A stretch of DNA of 64,000 nt, from NCBI GenBank assembly GCA_029007035.1, contig JAQXHC010000035.1:40062-104061 (forward strand), written 5' to 3'. The DNA comes from Oscillospiraceae bacterium (lineage in GTDB: Bacteria > Bacillota > Clostridia > Oscillospirales > Ruminococcaceae). A model generated the notes under the pieces. The model did no database searches, had not been told where the DNA came from, and saw nothing but the letters and a program-made list of their open reading frames with translations. Positions 54,285-63,981 of the stretch are shown one piece after another. Numbering within the stretch: position 1 is the first letter of the stretch; each line of letters starts with the position of its first letter. Position numbers and translations under genes: made by a program.

Positions 54285-55103
54285 TCACGTTGTTTCCTGG
54301 AATGTGTCAATGGAAAGCTCAATGCCAAGAGTACCATCCGTAAGACTGCATACAAATTCTTCCGCTTCCGCCTGGGAACTGAATTTCACCGAAGCATCGA
54401 TGATGCCGTCGGTAATAGGCTCGCTGACACTGCAGAGGGAATATATTCTGTTGTTCGTCCAAAGAGTAAGCGGAATATCACTTCCGGCAATGTTTTCAGA
54501 AGCTTTCAGCAAAGAAGCCGCTCCCTCGTCGTCAAGAATTATCCTGATATTGTATTTTTTATTGTCGGAGGTTTGTCCGATAATTTCCGCCAATGCAACA
54601 CAGCAGCCGTCCGCCGCTAATTCGCCTGTCGGATTGGAATTTTCATCAACCTCGTCGCCCAAAATAAACTTTATGCTGTTTTCGGAGCACAGGCTGATCG
54701 CAGTCTTTTCCGGATTATAGTCTGCCGTTTTAAACTGCCATTCATAGTGAGCCTTGATTGACATTGATGCCTCATCAGCCTCAGCGGAAATATTTTCTAA
54801 ATTTCTGCTGTCAAGCCGTTTAAGCATAACCTCCACAGCCTCGGAAAGCTCCTCGGGAGAAGCGTTTTCGGCAATAAAAACCACATCAGCACTTCCGTCG
54901 GGATAAAAATCCCTGTCGTTATTATTCTGATTGACTGCTGCATTTCCTATGTTTTTTTGCGATGATTCGGATTTGTTTTTGTCATTATGTCCGAGTCTGA
55001 ATAATGCAAATCCTGCCGCCGCAAGTATAATCACACTGATGGCAATTGAAATTATTTTTCCGGTTTTCGAACCGCCTGTATTACTTTTATTATTTTCTGC
55101 CAT
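54285..55103 (-). CDS. Membrane-anchored stand-alone SecD P1-domain-like protein
   Basis: The 272-residue protein has a single N-terminal membrane helix (IISIAISVIILAAAGFALF, ~17-36), an Asn/Ser-rich linker and an extracytoplasmic domain. The domain tracks the P1 region of the SecD encoded at 809-2221. DYNPEKTAI matches DFDPETAV, and IILDDEGAASLLKA matches LILNDSGKSAFAAA. SDIPLTLWTNNRIYSL matches STPISIWMDNIMISA, and EPITDGIID matches NAITDGEAY. The SecD helix bundle is absent. It lies 24 bases after mscL with AAGGAAG before the ATG, so they are co-transcribed. Its role is unknown. It could assist folding or release of exported proteins, or bind SecDF (inference). Confidence 0.8.
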   Translation of the reverse strand: MAENNKSNTGGSKTGKIISIAISVIILAAAGFALFRLGHNDKNKSESSQKNIGNAAVNQNNNDRDFYPDGSADVVFIAENASPEELSEAVEVMLKRLDSRNLENISAEADEASMSIKAHYEWQFKTADYNPEKTAISLCSENSIKFILGDEVDENSNPTGELAADGCCVALAEIIGQTSDNKKYNIRIILDDEGAASLLKASENIAGSDIPLTLWTNNRIYSLCSVSEPITDGIIDASVKFSSQAEAEEFVCSLTDGTLGIELSIDTFQETT

Positions 55104-55127
55104 TGAGTCTTCCTTTATGTAAAACGA

Positions 55128-55556
55128 TTATTCCTTATCAGTTTCAGAAGATGACTGAGCTTTGAGAAGATCTCTTATTTCCATAAGCAGCTCCTGATCC
55201 TTTGTAGGTCCTGCGGGAGCGGCAGCAGCAGCTTCCTTTTTCTTTCCGATAGTCATAAGCTTGTTAACGCCCTTGATGAGCAGGAACAGAATAAACGCCA
55301 TGATAAGGAAGTTGATAATAGCCGAAATAAATGCTCCGTAATTGAAAACAACTCCGTTTATCGTAAATGTGCCACCGATAACAACGCCGTCCTCGCCTGC
55401 TCCGCCTGTACAGAGAGCAATAAGGGGATTGATGAAATTCTCGGTCAGCGCGGTAACGATATTCTGAAAAGCCGCACCGATGATAACACCGACTGCAAGG
55501 TCCATTACGTTGCCTTTAAGGGCAAATGCTTTGAATTCTTCTAAAAACTTTTTCAT
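55128..55556 (-). CDS. mscL: Large-conductance mechanosensitive channel
   Basis: MscL opens under membrane tension to release solutes during hypo-osmotic shock. The 142-residue protein has EFKAFALKGNVMDLAVGVII and GAAFQNIVTALTENFINPLI (helix 1 and pore), and a second helix (FISAIINFLIMAFILFLLIK). A cytoplasmic tail ends with an Ala/Pro linker and a short helix (QELLMEIRDLL). It is a normal size for the family. TAAGGAG precedes the ATG. It is followed by the SecD-P1-like gene. Confidence 0.96.
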   Translation of the reverse strand: MKKFLEEFKAFALKGNVMDLAVGVIIGAAFQNIVTALTENFINPLIALCTGGAGEDGVVIGGTFTINGVVFNYGAFISAIINFLIMAFILFLLIKGVNKLMTIGKKKEAAAAAPAGPTKDQELLMEIRDLLKAQSSSETDKE

Positions 55557-55739
55557 TATTTTTTCTCCTTAATATTAGACTTTCCGTGTTTATCCCCACG
55601 GCAGGATTTCAAGGCAGCGCCGCACAGAACTTGTGCCGAAGATGCAAAGTCAGATTTTTCGTCATATCACACAAAAAGCCGGCTGCACATCTGTACGTCA
55701 AAATTATGCGTTATTGCCTCAAAGATCAAAGAATGCTTC

Positions 55740-57323
55740 TCAGGAATTCGGCAGTTCGGGAATTTCTGCCGTTTCCGCTTCGGGAACAGTCTTTCTCGCC
55801 TGCATATAGGCGGGAAGCTCGATCGCATCAAGCTCGTCGACGATTTTCTTTTTCTTAGGCATAGCTTCGACCGCATGGTCAGCCTGAGCCATTATTGCTT
55901 CCTTATGCTCGGGATTATAAGCTTCAAGCTCCTCGGGATTCGCTTCTCCTGCCTGAGTCATGGTGATCCTGGATTTTTTCTGTTCGTTATATTCAAGTCC
56001 GGACGCATCAACCTCTGCGGTTTCGTTCATAACCGGACGTTTGAATGTCTGCTGCTTTTCACCAAGGTCGTTTCCCCTTACAGAATCAGCTTTCCTCATG
56101 TACAGCTTGTTGATTTTATCGGAATCATTTGGTTTCAGCTCCGAAGCGTCCACATCGGGAGTTGCGCTCATGTAGTCGCGTTTTTTATGCTCAGGTTTTT
56201 TCAGCCTGTCCAGACCCTTTGCTGAAACACTTCCCATTTCCTTTCCCTGTTCAGAGCCAAAAAATTCGTCCTGACTGTCGTCGCCGTCCTCCGAGAAGAA
56301 GTTGTTCCAGAATTTATTAGGCATTTTAACCTGACCGGTCTCCTGCGGCGGAGTCTGCGGCTGGGACTGAGGCTGAACAGGCTGCGGCGGAACTGCTCCG
56401 TACGCGGCAGGATTCGGCATTCCCTGAACCTGCTGCGGCATACCCATCATCGGCGGTGCGGCAAACTGCGGCTGAACCTGCTCGCCGCCTTCGTTCATCA
56501 TCGGCTGTGCATACATCATCGGCTGTGCCTGACCGTAAACCGGCATACCGTTCTGATCGTAGCCTATAATCACAGGCTGAGCGTACATCATCGGCTGTGC
56601 CTGACCGTAAATCGGCATACCATTCTGGTCGTAGCCTATAACCACAGGCTGAGCGTACATCATCGGCTGCGCCTGACTGTAAACAGGCATACCGTTCTGG
56701 TCATAGCCTATGATCTGCGGCTGAGACATAACAGGCTGACCATAGCCTGCCATTCCCATAGGATTCATACCCATTCCGTTCATAGGCTGAGCCTGCATAC
56801 CGTTCTGCGGCATCCCCATCGGATTCATGCCCATATTGCCCACAGGCTGAGCCTGCATACCCATCTGTCCCATTCCCATGCCATTCATTGGCTGAGCCTG
56901 CATACCGCCCTGAGGCATATTCACGGGATTCATACCCATGCCGCCCATGGTCTGCGGCTGAGGCTGCATCTGAGGCTGAAGCTGCTTCTGAGCAGGCTGC
57001 CGTGAAGCAGTGGGGACTTTTATTCTTTCGGCATCAAGCTTGGGGATGAACGGCTCATCTATATTGCTGAAATCGAAATCCTCATCGGTATCGTTAAGCT
57101 CATCGGCGGTAAACATACCATGATTTTCAGCCGGAGCACGGTCTCTGATTGTAAAAGTTCCGCTTCCGATCCTGAAATTATTCTGTGAATCGTCCTCAGA
57201 ACGGTAGCCGCCCATATCGACCTGTTCGATATTAACCTGTGACGGGTCGCTGAGATTACTGCCGCACTTAACGCAGAATTTGAACTTCGGCTGATTTTCC
57301 GTACCGCATTTCGGACATATCAC
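55740..57323 (-). CDS. Zinc-ribbon protein with Gln/Met/Pro-rich tandem repeats
   Basis: The 527-residue protein begins with a zinc ribbon (ICPKCGTENQPKFKFCVKCG). An acidic region follows, then a low-complexity Met/Gln/Pro/Gly segment (~125-330). This includes three near-identical 24-residue units of the type IGYDQNGMPVYGQAQPMMYA and several GMQAQPMNGMGMNPMG units. The C-terminal 200 residues are charged and helical. No membrane helix or signal peptide is present, so it is probably cytosolic. The GTG at 57323 is chosen because AAAGGAG lies 8 bases upstream. The function is unknown. The repeats suggest a flexible or condensate-forming segment (inference). Confidence 0.82.
   Translation of the reverse strand: MICPKCGTENQPKFKFCVKCGSNLSDPSQVNIEQVDMGGYRSEDDSQNNFRIGSGTFTIRDRAPAENHGMFTADELNDTDEDFDFSNIDEPFIPKLDAERIKVPTASRQPAQKQLQPQMQPQPQTMGGMGMNPVNMPQGGMQAQPMNGMGMGQMGMQAQPVGNMGMNPMGMPQNGMQAQPMNGMGMNPMGMAGYGQPVMSQPQIIGYDQNGMPVYSQAQPMMYAQPVVIGYDQNGMPIYGQAQPMMYAQPVIIGYDQNGMPVYGQAQPMMYAQPMMNEGGEQVQPQFAAPPMMGMPQQVQGMPNPAAYGAVPPQPVQPQSQPQTPPQETGQVKMPNKFWNNFFSEDGDDSQDEFFGSEQGKEMGSVSAKGLDRLKKPEHKKRDYMSATPDVDASELKPNDSDKINKLYMRKADSVRGNDLGEKQQTFKRPVMNETAEVDASGLEYNEQKKSRITMTQAGEANPEELEAYNPEHKEAIMAQADHAVEAMPKKKKIVDELDAIELPAYMQARKTVPEAETAEIPELPNS
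56480..56720 (-). repeat. Three tandem ~72-bp coding repeats
   Basis: The DNA here repeats with a period of about 72 bases (24 codons), encoding the GYDQNGMPVYGQAQPMMYAQ units. Copy differences are mostly synonymous or conservative, pointing to recent duplication or gene conversion. It is the only obvious tandem repeat in the window. Confidence 0.8.
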
Positions 57324-57397
57324 AATAATCACTCCTTTATACAGTATGATAACAGCGGTGAATTTTCACGCTGATAAAATACACGAAATCTTCTTAT

Positions 57398-57426
57398 ATT
57401 ATACCATATACAATGTTTTTTTTCAA
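57398..57426 (-). promoter_or_regulatory. Promoter of zinc-ribbon repeat gene
   Basis: Minus-strand TTGAAA (57421-57426), 17-base spacer and TATAAT (57398-57403), about 75 bases before the GTG start. Confidence 0.75.
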
Positions 57427-57476
57427 GGGTTTTGCGAAAGATTGTGCAAAACAGTGCTAAAAAGGAAGGCGTTTTT

Positions 57477-57548
57477 ATGCACTTTGACTTTTTCGTATCT
57501 GGAAGCCGGACTATCAATGTCCGCTCCAAAAGAACATCGATGAAATGA
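57477..57548 (+). CDS. Possible 23-residue micro-ORF upstream of polA
   Basis: An ATG with AAGGAAGG 7 bases upstream opens a 23-codon frame (MHFDFFVSGSRTINVR...). There is no recognisable family, and no convincing promoter directly before it. It may be chance. It lies in the otherwise empty stretch between the zinc-ribbon gene and the polA promoter. Confidence 0.25.
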   Translation: MHFDFFVSGSRTINVRSKRTSMK

Positions 57549-57596
57549 AATCACCTCATTACGTTCGTTATGATAAAGAAATCAGCATATTTTTTC

Positions 57597-57625
57597 TTGC
57601 TATTATTATATAAATATGGTATACT
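57597..57625 (+). promoter_or_regulatory. Promoter of polA
   Basis: TTGCTA (57597-57602), 17-base spacer and TATACT (57620-57625), 68 bases before the polA ATG. Confidence 0.7.
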
Positions 57626-57693
57626 ATATAACAGTATAACAACAGCTTGTGAAGCGAATCTGTATTCAGCTTCCGGCAGAACAGGAGCTGTCA

Positions 57694-60252
57694 ATGAATT
57701 TTCTCGCTATTGACGGAAACAGCATTCTCAACCGCGCATTTTACGGAATAAGGCTGCTTTCCAATAAAAAAGGAATCTTCACCAATGCCGTTTTCGGCTT
57801 TATGAATATCTATTTCAAAAATTTCGCCGATGTTAAACCCGACTGCGTTGCTGTAGCGTTCGACCTGAAAAGTCCGACGTTCAGACATAAAGCAGTCGAT
57901 ACCTACAAAGCCAACCGAAAGGGAATGCCCCCCGAGCTTGCCCAGCAGCTCCCGATTATAAAGGAGCTTCTCACGCTCATGGGAATCAGAATCGTCGAGT
58001 GCGAGGGCTTTGAAGCTGACGACATTCTCGGAACGCTTTCCAAGGTCTGCTCCGACAGCGGAAACAGATGCTTTGTCCTCACCGGTGACCGCGACAGTCT
58101 CCAGCTTATCGACAAAAACGTAACCGTTCTCCTTGCCACAAATAAAGAGACTATTCATTACACTCCCGAAAAATTCATGGAGGACTACGGCTTCGAGCCA
58201 ATCAGACTCATCGACCTGAAAGCGCTCATGGGTGACAGCTCCGACAATATTTCAGGCGTTTCGGGTATCGGCGAAAAGACAGCTTCAAATCTCGTGAAAA
58301 CCTACGGAACGATTGAAAAGCTCTACGAAAGCTATGCCGACTCCGACCTCACAAAGGGCGTTAAAGCCAAGCTTGCCGCAGGTGCAGACTCGGCAAAACA
58401 GAGCAAATGGCTCGCGACTATTGTCCGCGACGCTCCGATTGATACAGTGCTTGAAGCCTACCGCCCCAAGCCGCAGGACAGCGACGCCCTGAGCCGTATG
58501 CTCACCGACCTCGAAATGTTCAAGCTTATGGACAAGCTGAACGTCGCTCCCTCCGCCGCACTTTCGGCAGACTCCGGAAATGCTTCCGAAACGGCGGAGA
58601 CTGAAGAAATCCACGTCACAGAACACATCCTGACCGCGGAAGCCATATCCGGACTTACGTCCTGCAGCTATACATTAAAAAACGGAGTTCTGCTTGTCCG
58701 TGAGGGTGAAAATGTCTATAAAACGGACTCAGCAGAGGTTATCGGGCACTTTCTTGCTTCGGACTGCGCAAAAATCACAATCGGAGCCAAAGAGCATTAT
58801 CACTATACAATGAGTTTAGGAACGGAGCTGAAAAATCTTAAAAGCGATGCGGAAATCTGCGGCTATCTGCTGAATACCTCCGCATCGGAATACACCGTCG
58901 AAAAGCTCTGCGCCGAATATGGAGTTCATTATTATTCCGGGAACGGTGAACTCGCTGAGCTGCTTTCCCTTGAAAAGCTTACGGCTAAGCTGACGGACGA
59001 AATTGAGCGGGAGGGTATGCTTCCGCTGCTGAACGACATCGAGATGCCGCTTATCGAGGTGCTTGCATCGATGGAGCATTACGGAATCTGTGTGGACAGG
59101 CAGGGCGTTGAGGAATTCGGAAAAATGCTCTCTGACATGATTGAGGAGACACGAAAACTGATTTACGATGAAGCAGGTCACGAATTCAACATTTCGTCTC
59201 CGAAACAGCTTGCGACAGTCCTTTTTGAGGAGCTGGGACTTCCTGCGAAGAAAAAGACCAAAAGCGGCTACTCAACAAATGCGGAGGTTCTCGAAGAACT
59301 AAGGAACTTTTCTCCTCTTGTTGATAATGTATTAAAATACAGACAGTATACAAAGCTTTACTCAACCTACGTAACGGGACTGCTTGAAAAAATTGCGGAC
59401 GACGGCAGGATTCATACCTGCTTCCGCCAGACCGAGACACGGACGGGCAGAATTTCCTCAACCGAGCCGAATTTACAGAACATCCCCGTCCGCACCGAGC
59501 TTGGCTCACAGATGAGGAAGTTTTTCATTCCCGAAAATGCTCCCAACGGCGAAAAGCGGGTGCTTGTGGACGCGGATTACAGTCAGATCGAGCTGCGCGT
59601 CATGGCTCATCTCAGCGGCGACAAAAACATGATAGGCGCATTTGCTTCGGGAGAGGATATTCACACGTCCACAGCCGCTCAGGTATTTGATATGCCGTCG
59701 ATTATGGTCACTCCCGAAATGAGAAGTGCGGCAAAAGCAGTTAATTTCGGCATCATCTACGGCATCGGAGCGTTCTCTCTCTCGAAAGACATCGGTGTTT
59801 CCGTTGCAAAGGCGAAAAAATATATCGAGGACTATCTCGATAACTTCCCCGGAGTAAGGGATTTTACGTATTCAACAGTCTCAGATGCCGAAAAGACCGG
59901 GATTGTGACGACTATGTTCGGAAGAAAAAGACGCATCCCCGAACTGCTTTCATCAAATAAAACCGTTCAGGCAGCAGGCAGAAGAATTGCCATGAATACA
60001 CCTGTTCAGGGTACTGCGGCTGATCTCATAAAGCTTGCGATGATTAAGGTATATCGCCGTCTGAAAGCCGAAAATCTTGACGCAAAACTGATTTTGCAGG
60101 TTCACGATGAGCTGATCGCCGAATCATCGGAAAAGGACGCTCAGCGCGTTGCGGAATTGATTTGCGAGGAAATGCAAAACGTGTGGGATATGAAAGTTCC
60201 CCTTGCGGTGGACGCACATATAGGAAAAAGCTGGTATGACGCCAAAGGATAA
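57694..60252 (+). CDS. polA: DNA polymerase I (apparently without proofreading)
   Basis: PolA fills gaps and removes RNA primers. The 852-residue protein has a 5' nuclease domain (~1-290; FLAIDGNSILNRAFYG; GFEADDILGTLS; TGDRDSLQLI). The central exonuclease-like domain lacks the DxE metal motif of 3'-5' proofreading. The polymerase domain has motif A DADYSQIELRVMAHLSGD, motif B RSAAKAVNFGIIYGIG and motif C LQVHDELIAES. Loss of proofreading is common in Firmicute PolA. ATG at 57694 follows AGGAG by 6 bases. The longer GTG frame is less likely. Confidence 0.96.
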   Translation: MNFLAIDGNSILNRAFYGIRLLSNKKGIFTNAVFGFMNIYFKNFADVKPDCVAVAFDLKSPTFRHKAVDTYKANRKGMPPELAQQLPIIKELLTLMGIRIVECEGFEADDILGTLSKVCSDSGNRCFVLTGDRDSLQLIDKNVTVLLATNKETIHYTPEKFMEDYGFEPIRLIDLKALMGDSSDNISGVSGIGEKTASNLVKTYGTIEKLYESYADSDLTKGVKAKLAAGADSAKQSKWLATIVRDAPIDTVLEAYRPKPQDSDALSRMLTDLEMFKLMDKLNVAPSAALSADSGNASETAETEEIHVTEHILTAEAISGLTSCSYTLKNGVLLVREGENVYKTDSAEVIGHFLASDCAKITIGAKEHYHYTMSLGTELKNLKSDAEICGYLLNTSASEYTVEKLCAEYGVHYYSGNGELAELLSLEKLTAKLTDEIEREGMLPLLNDIEMPLIEVLASMEHYGICVDRQGVEEFGKMLSDMIEETRKLIYDEAGHEFNISSPKQLATVLFEELGLPAKKKTKSGYSTNAEVLEELRNFSPLVDNVLKYRQYTKLYSTYVTGLLEKIADDGRIHTCFRQTETRTGRISSTEPNLQNIPVRTELGSQMRKFFIPENAPNGEKRVLVDADYSQIELRVMAHLSGDKNMIGAFASGEDIHTSTAAQVFDMPSIMVTPEMRSAAKAVNFGIIYGIGAFSLSKDIGVSVAKAKKYIEDYLDNFPGVRDFTYSTVSDAEKTGIVTTMFGRKRRIPELLSSNKTVQAAGRRIAMNTPVQGTAADLIKLAMIKVYRRLKAENLDAKLILQVHDELIAESSEKDAQRVAELICEEMQNVWDMKVPLAVDAHIGKSWYDAKG

Positions 60253-60320
60253 TATTTTAAAAATCCGTGACTCCGCATTTCTCCGGAATGTCAGTTGACT
60301 CACAGGAAAGGAATCGCGCA

Positions 60321-60371
60321 ATGAAAATCAAATATGAAAACTACCTGCGCGGACTTGGCTACGATATTTAA
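60321..60371 (+). CDS. Possible 16-residue micro-ORF between polA and rimI
   Basis: The frame MKIKYENYLRGLGYDI is preceded by GAAAGGAATCGCGCA, a plausible ribosome site. It ends 12 bases before the rimI start. It could be a leader peptide, a remnant of a lost gene or chance. Nothing supports a function. Confidence 0.28.
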   Translation: MKIKYENYLRGLGYDI

Positions 60372-60383
60372 GGAAGATGTGAA

Positions 60384-60827
60384 ATGAATATAATCAAGGC
60401 GGACGCAGACACGTCCGATGAAATCTTTGAAAGGCTTTCGGAGCTTGACAGATCGGTGATTCCCGACGGCTGGTCGGCAGAGTCTTTCCGCTCCGAAGCT
60501 GCAAAGGACGGCGGATTCGTCCTGTATATCGAGGAAAACGACAAAATCTGCGCTCTCCTGACAGGCTATTCCGTAGTCGGAGAAGGTGACATCACCAACG
60601 TTGCGGTCGCTCCCGGATACAGGCGGAGAGGTCTTGCCGTTTCTCTGATTAAAGCCTTTGAAAATATGCTCGGTGACAGTGCAGAAAAGATATTCCTCGA
60701 GGTCAGAGAAAGCAATCAGCCTGCTGTCGGACTATATAAAAAATGCGGATTCAAAGCGATTTCTCTGCGAAAAAATTTTTATGCGAATCCGAGAGAAAAC
60801 GCAATTGTTATGGTAAAGGAGAACTGA
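60384..60827 (+). CDS. rimI: RimI-like N-terminal acetyltransferase (GNAT)
   Basis: The 147-residue GNAT protein has the acetyl-CoA motif ITNVAVAPGYRRRGLAVSLI followed by IFLEVRESNQPAVGLYKKCG, diagnostic for RimI-type acetylation of ribosomal protein S18 or other N-termini. GYRRRG is the pyrophosphate loop. It lies 2 bases before tsaD, a common clustering of rimI with t6A genes. GGAAG precedes the ATG. Confidence 0.93.
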   Translation: MNIIKADADTSDEIFERLSELDRSVIPDGWSAESFRSEAAKDGGFVLYIEENDKICALLTGYSVVGEGDITNVAVAPGYRRRGLAVSLIKAFENMLGDSAEKIFLEVRESNQPAVGLYKKCGFKAISLRKNFYANPRENAIVMVKEN

Positions 60828-60829
60828 AA

Positions 60830-61837
60830 ATGCTTATTTTGGGAATAGAAAGCTCCTGCGACGAGACCGCCGCGAGCGTGGTTAAGGACGGAAGAGAGAT
60901 TATTTCATCCGTCGTTTCGACCCAGATTGAGGAACACAAAAAATACGGCGGTGTAGTGCCTGAAATCGCTTCACGCCGCCACTGTGAAAACATTCTCGGA
61001 GTTACACGAAAGGCTCTTGCCGATGCGAAAATCACCCTCGCCGATGTCGATGCAATTGCCGTTACATTTGCTCCCGGGCTAATCGGTGCGCTTCTCGTGG
61101 GAGTGAGCTTCGCAAAGGGACTCGCCGCCGCTTCGGGCAAGCCGCTCGTCCCCGTTCATCACATTGCCGGTCATATCGCTACAAATTACCTCTCACATAC
61201 AAACCTCGAGCCTCCGTATCTCTGCCTTGTTGCGAGCGGAGGTCACAGTCATATTATTGAGGTTCTGTCCTACACGGAATTCAGGGTCGTCGGCAGAACT
61301 CACGACGACGCGGCAGGAGAATGCTTCGACAAGTGCGCACGTGCAATGGGTTTCCCCTATCCCGGCGGAGTTCATATCGACCATGCCGCCCGTAGCGGTG
61401 ATCCGGCTGCATATAAACTTCCGCATCCTGTCGTTGCCGGAAGCGAATTTGATTTCAGCTTTTCGGGACTGAAAACCGCTGTTATCAATATGATTCACAA
61501 CACAGAGCAAAAGGGTACGGAGATAAACCGAGAAAATCTTTCCGCCTCTGTTCAGAACACGATTGCAGAAATCCTGACCGACAAAACCATCAGGGCTGCA
61601 GAGGCTCTGGGATACCGCAAAATCGCACTTGCAGGCGGTGTTTCGGCTAATTCCGGAGTCAGAAACGCACTTTCGGAGGCATGCCGTGTCAGAGATTACG
61701 AATTTTTTATGCCGGAGAAAAGTCTTTGCGGCGATAACGGTGCGATGATCGCAAGTCAGGGATATTATAACTTCGTGAACGGAATTACCGCCGATATGAG
61801 CCTTAATGCCATAGCTACGCTGCCTGTTTCCACATGA
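60830..61837 (+). CDS. tsaD: tRNA N6-adenosine threonylcarbamoyltransferase TsaD
   Basis: TsaD transfers the threonylcarbamoyl group to A37 of ANN-decoding tRNAs, working with TsaB and TsaE. The 335-residue protein has LGIESSCDETAASVVKDG, the metal site HHIAGHIATNYL (two histidines), LVASGGHSHII, DDAAGECFDKCARAMGFPYP and the C-terminal GDNGAMIASQGYY. ATG at 60830 follows AAAGGAG. TsaB and TsaE are not in the window. Confidence 0.97.
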   Translation: MLILGIESSCDETAASVVKDGREIISSVVSTQIEEHKKYGGVVPEIASRRHCENILGVTRKALADAKITLADVDAIAVTFAPGLIGALLVGVSFAKGLAAASGKPLVPVHHIAGHIATNYLSHTNLEPPYLCLVASGGHSHIIEVLSYTEFRVVGRTHDDAAGECFDKCARAMGFPYPGGVHIDHAARSGDPAAYKLPHPVVAGSEFDFSFSGLKTAVINMIHNTEQKGTEINRENLSASVQNTIAEILTDKTIRAAEALGYRKIALAGGVSANSGVRNALSEACRVRDYEFFMPEKSLCGDNGAMIASQGYYNFVNGITADMSLNAIATLPVST

Positions 61838-61948
61838 TTTCCTATCTGCGCCAAAGTATACCCGTAAATAAGCACTGCACGGACGCTTGGACAAACGGAA
61901 TCTATTCCGTCGGATTTGTCCGCTGTTGTCCGGAATCTCAAATATTAT

Positions 61949-62104
61949 ACTAATCCCTTATCGTTCTATTGAAAGAAGTTGCCAGATAGCATTTTGTGGG
62001 TCAAGGCACCCAACCGCAGACATGCTGTCACCTGTCAAGGGCGGGCAACGCAGAACCACGAAATGACAGCGGCAAATTCTTCAATAGGTTGATATGGGAT
62101 TAGT
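61949..62104. mobile_element. MITE-like fold-back element, 156 bp
   Basis: The ends ACTAATCCC (61949-61957) and GGGATTAGT (62096-62104) are perfect inverted repeats. Imperfect complementarity continues inward for roughly 50 bases per side (CTATTGAAAGAA with TTCTTCAATAG; TTGCC with GGCAA; ATTTTGTGG with CCACGAAAT). ATTAT flanks both ends as a direct repeat (61944-61948 and 62105-62109), as expected for a target duplication. No transposase is encoded. A 27-bp internal segment is repeated at 5130-5156. It could alternatively be a structured RNA. The rest of 61838-62152 shows only a short inverted repeat near 61894-61922 and a hairpin at 62120-62150. Confidence 0.65.
62014..62040 (+). repeat. 27-bp dispersed repeat, copy 2 (inside MITE-like element)
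   Basis: It matches 5130-5156 at 24 of 27 positions, including the shared core CCTGTCAAGG. It lies near the middle of the fold-back element. Confidence 0.5.
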
Positions 62105-62116
62105 ATTATACAAGAC

Positions 62117-62150
62117 CAAAGGCTGCCCGTTAAAGGCAGCCTTTTTGTAT
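62117..62150 (-). terminator. Hairpin between the fold-back element and the GNAT gene
   Basis: AGGCTGCC pairs with GGCAGCCT around CGTTAAA, preceded by A-rich and followed by TTTTTG sequence on the plus strand. The minus-strand stop of the GNAT gene is just upstream. The T-run favours plus-strand termination, so either strand is possible. Confidence 0.7.
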
Positions 62151-62152
62151 GA

Positions 62153-62577
62153 TTATTCAATTTCCTTTTTCATCCAGACGTGAGGACAGTATTCGTCATA
62201 ATATTTTGAATCTGTTCTTTCAAAGCCGCATCCGGCATAAAAATCCGAAACCCGCTCCTGTGCGCTGAGCATAATCCGCTTCGCACCCAGACTCCTGAGA
62301 TAACGCTCGGCTTCGTTAACCACAAGCTTTCCGATTCCGCGACGGCGATACTCCTTTACCACTGCGACCCGTCCGATTATATGTGACTGTTTTTCTTCGT
62401 TATAAAAGACTCTGCATACGCACACCGGCTCTGCACCGATATATCCGACTATATGCACTGCGAAGCCGTCGGTTTCATCGAACTCAACCGAAAATTTCTG
62501 CTCAACAAGGAAAATTGATTTCCTTATTTCAGCAGCCTCCGCCGGGAGCTTGTCGTAATACTTAAACTCCAGTCCCA

Positions 62578-62578
<1 letters not shown>
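62153..62578 (-). CDS. GNAT-family acetyltransferase
   Basis: The 141-residue protein has HIIGRVAVVKEYRRRGIGKL, the acetyl-CoA-binding motif A, then RIMLSAQERVSDFYAGCGF and a C-terminal CPHVWMKKEIE. It resembles the ElaA-like GNAT subgroup. The substrate is unknown. Its ATG overlaps the TGA of glyS by one base, so it is translated with glyS. Confidence 0.88.

Positions 62579-63981
<1,403 letters not shown>

Noticed and set aside
56480..56720. Possible CRISPR or intergenic repeat array
   Set aside because: The repeats are in frame within a coding sequence, are contiguous without spacers, and encode a 24-residue unit.
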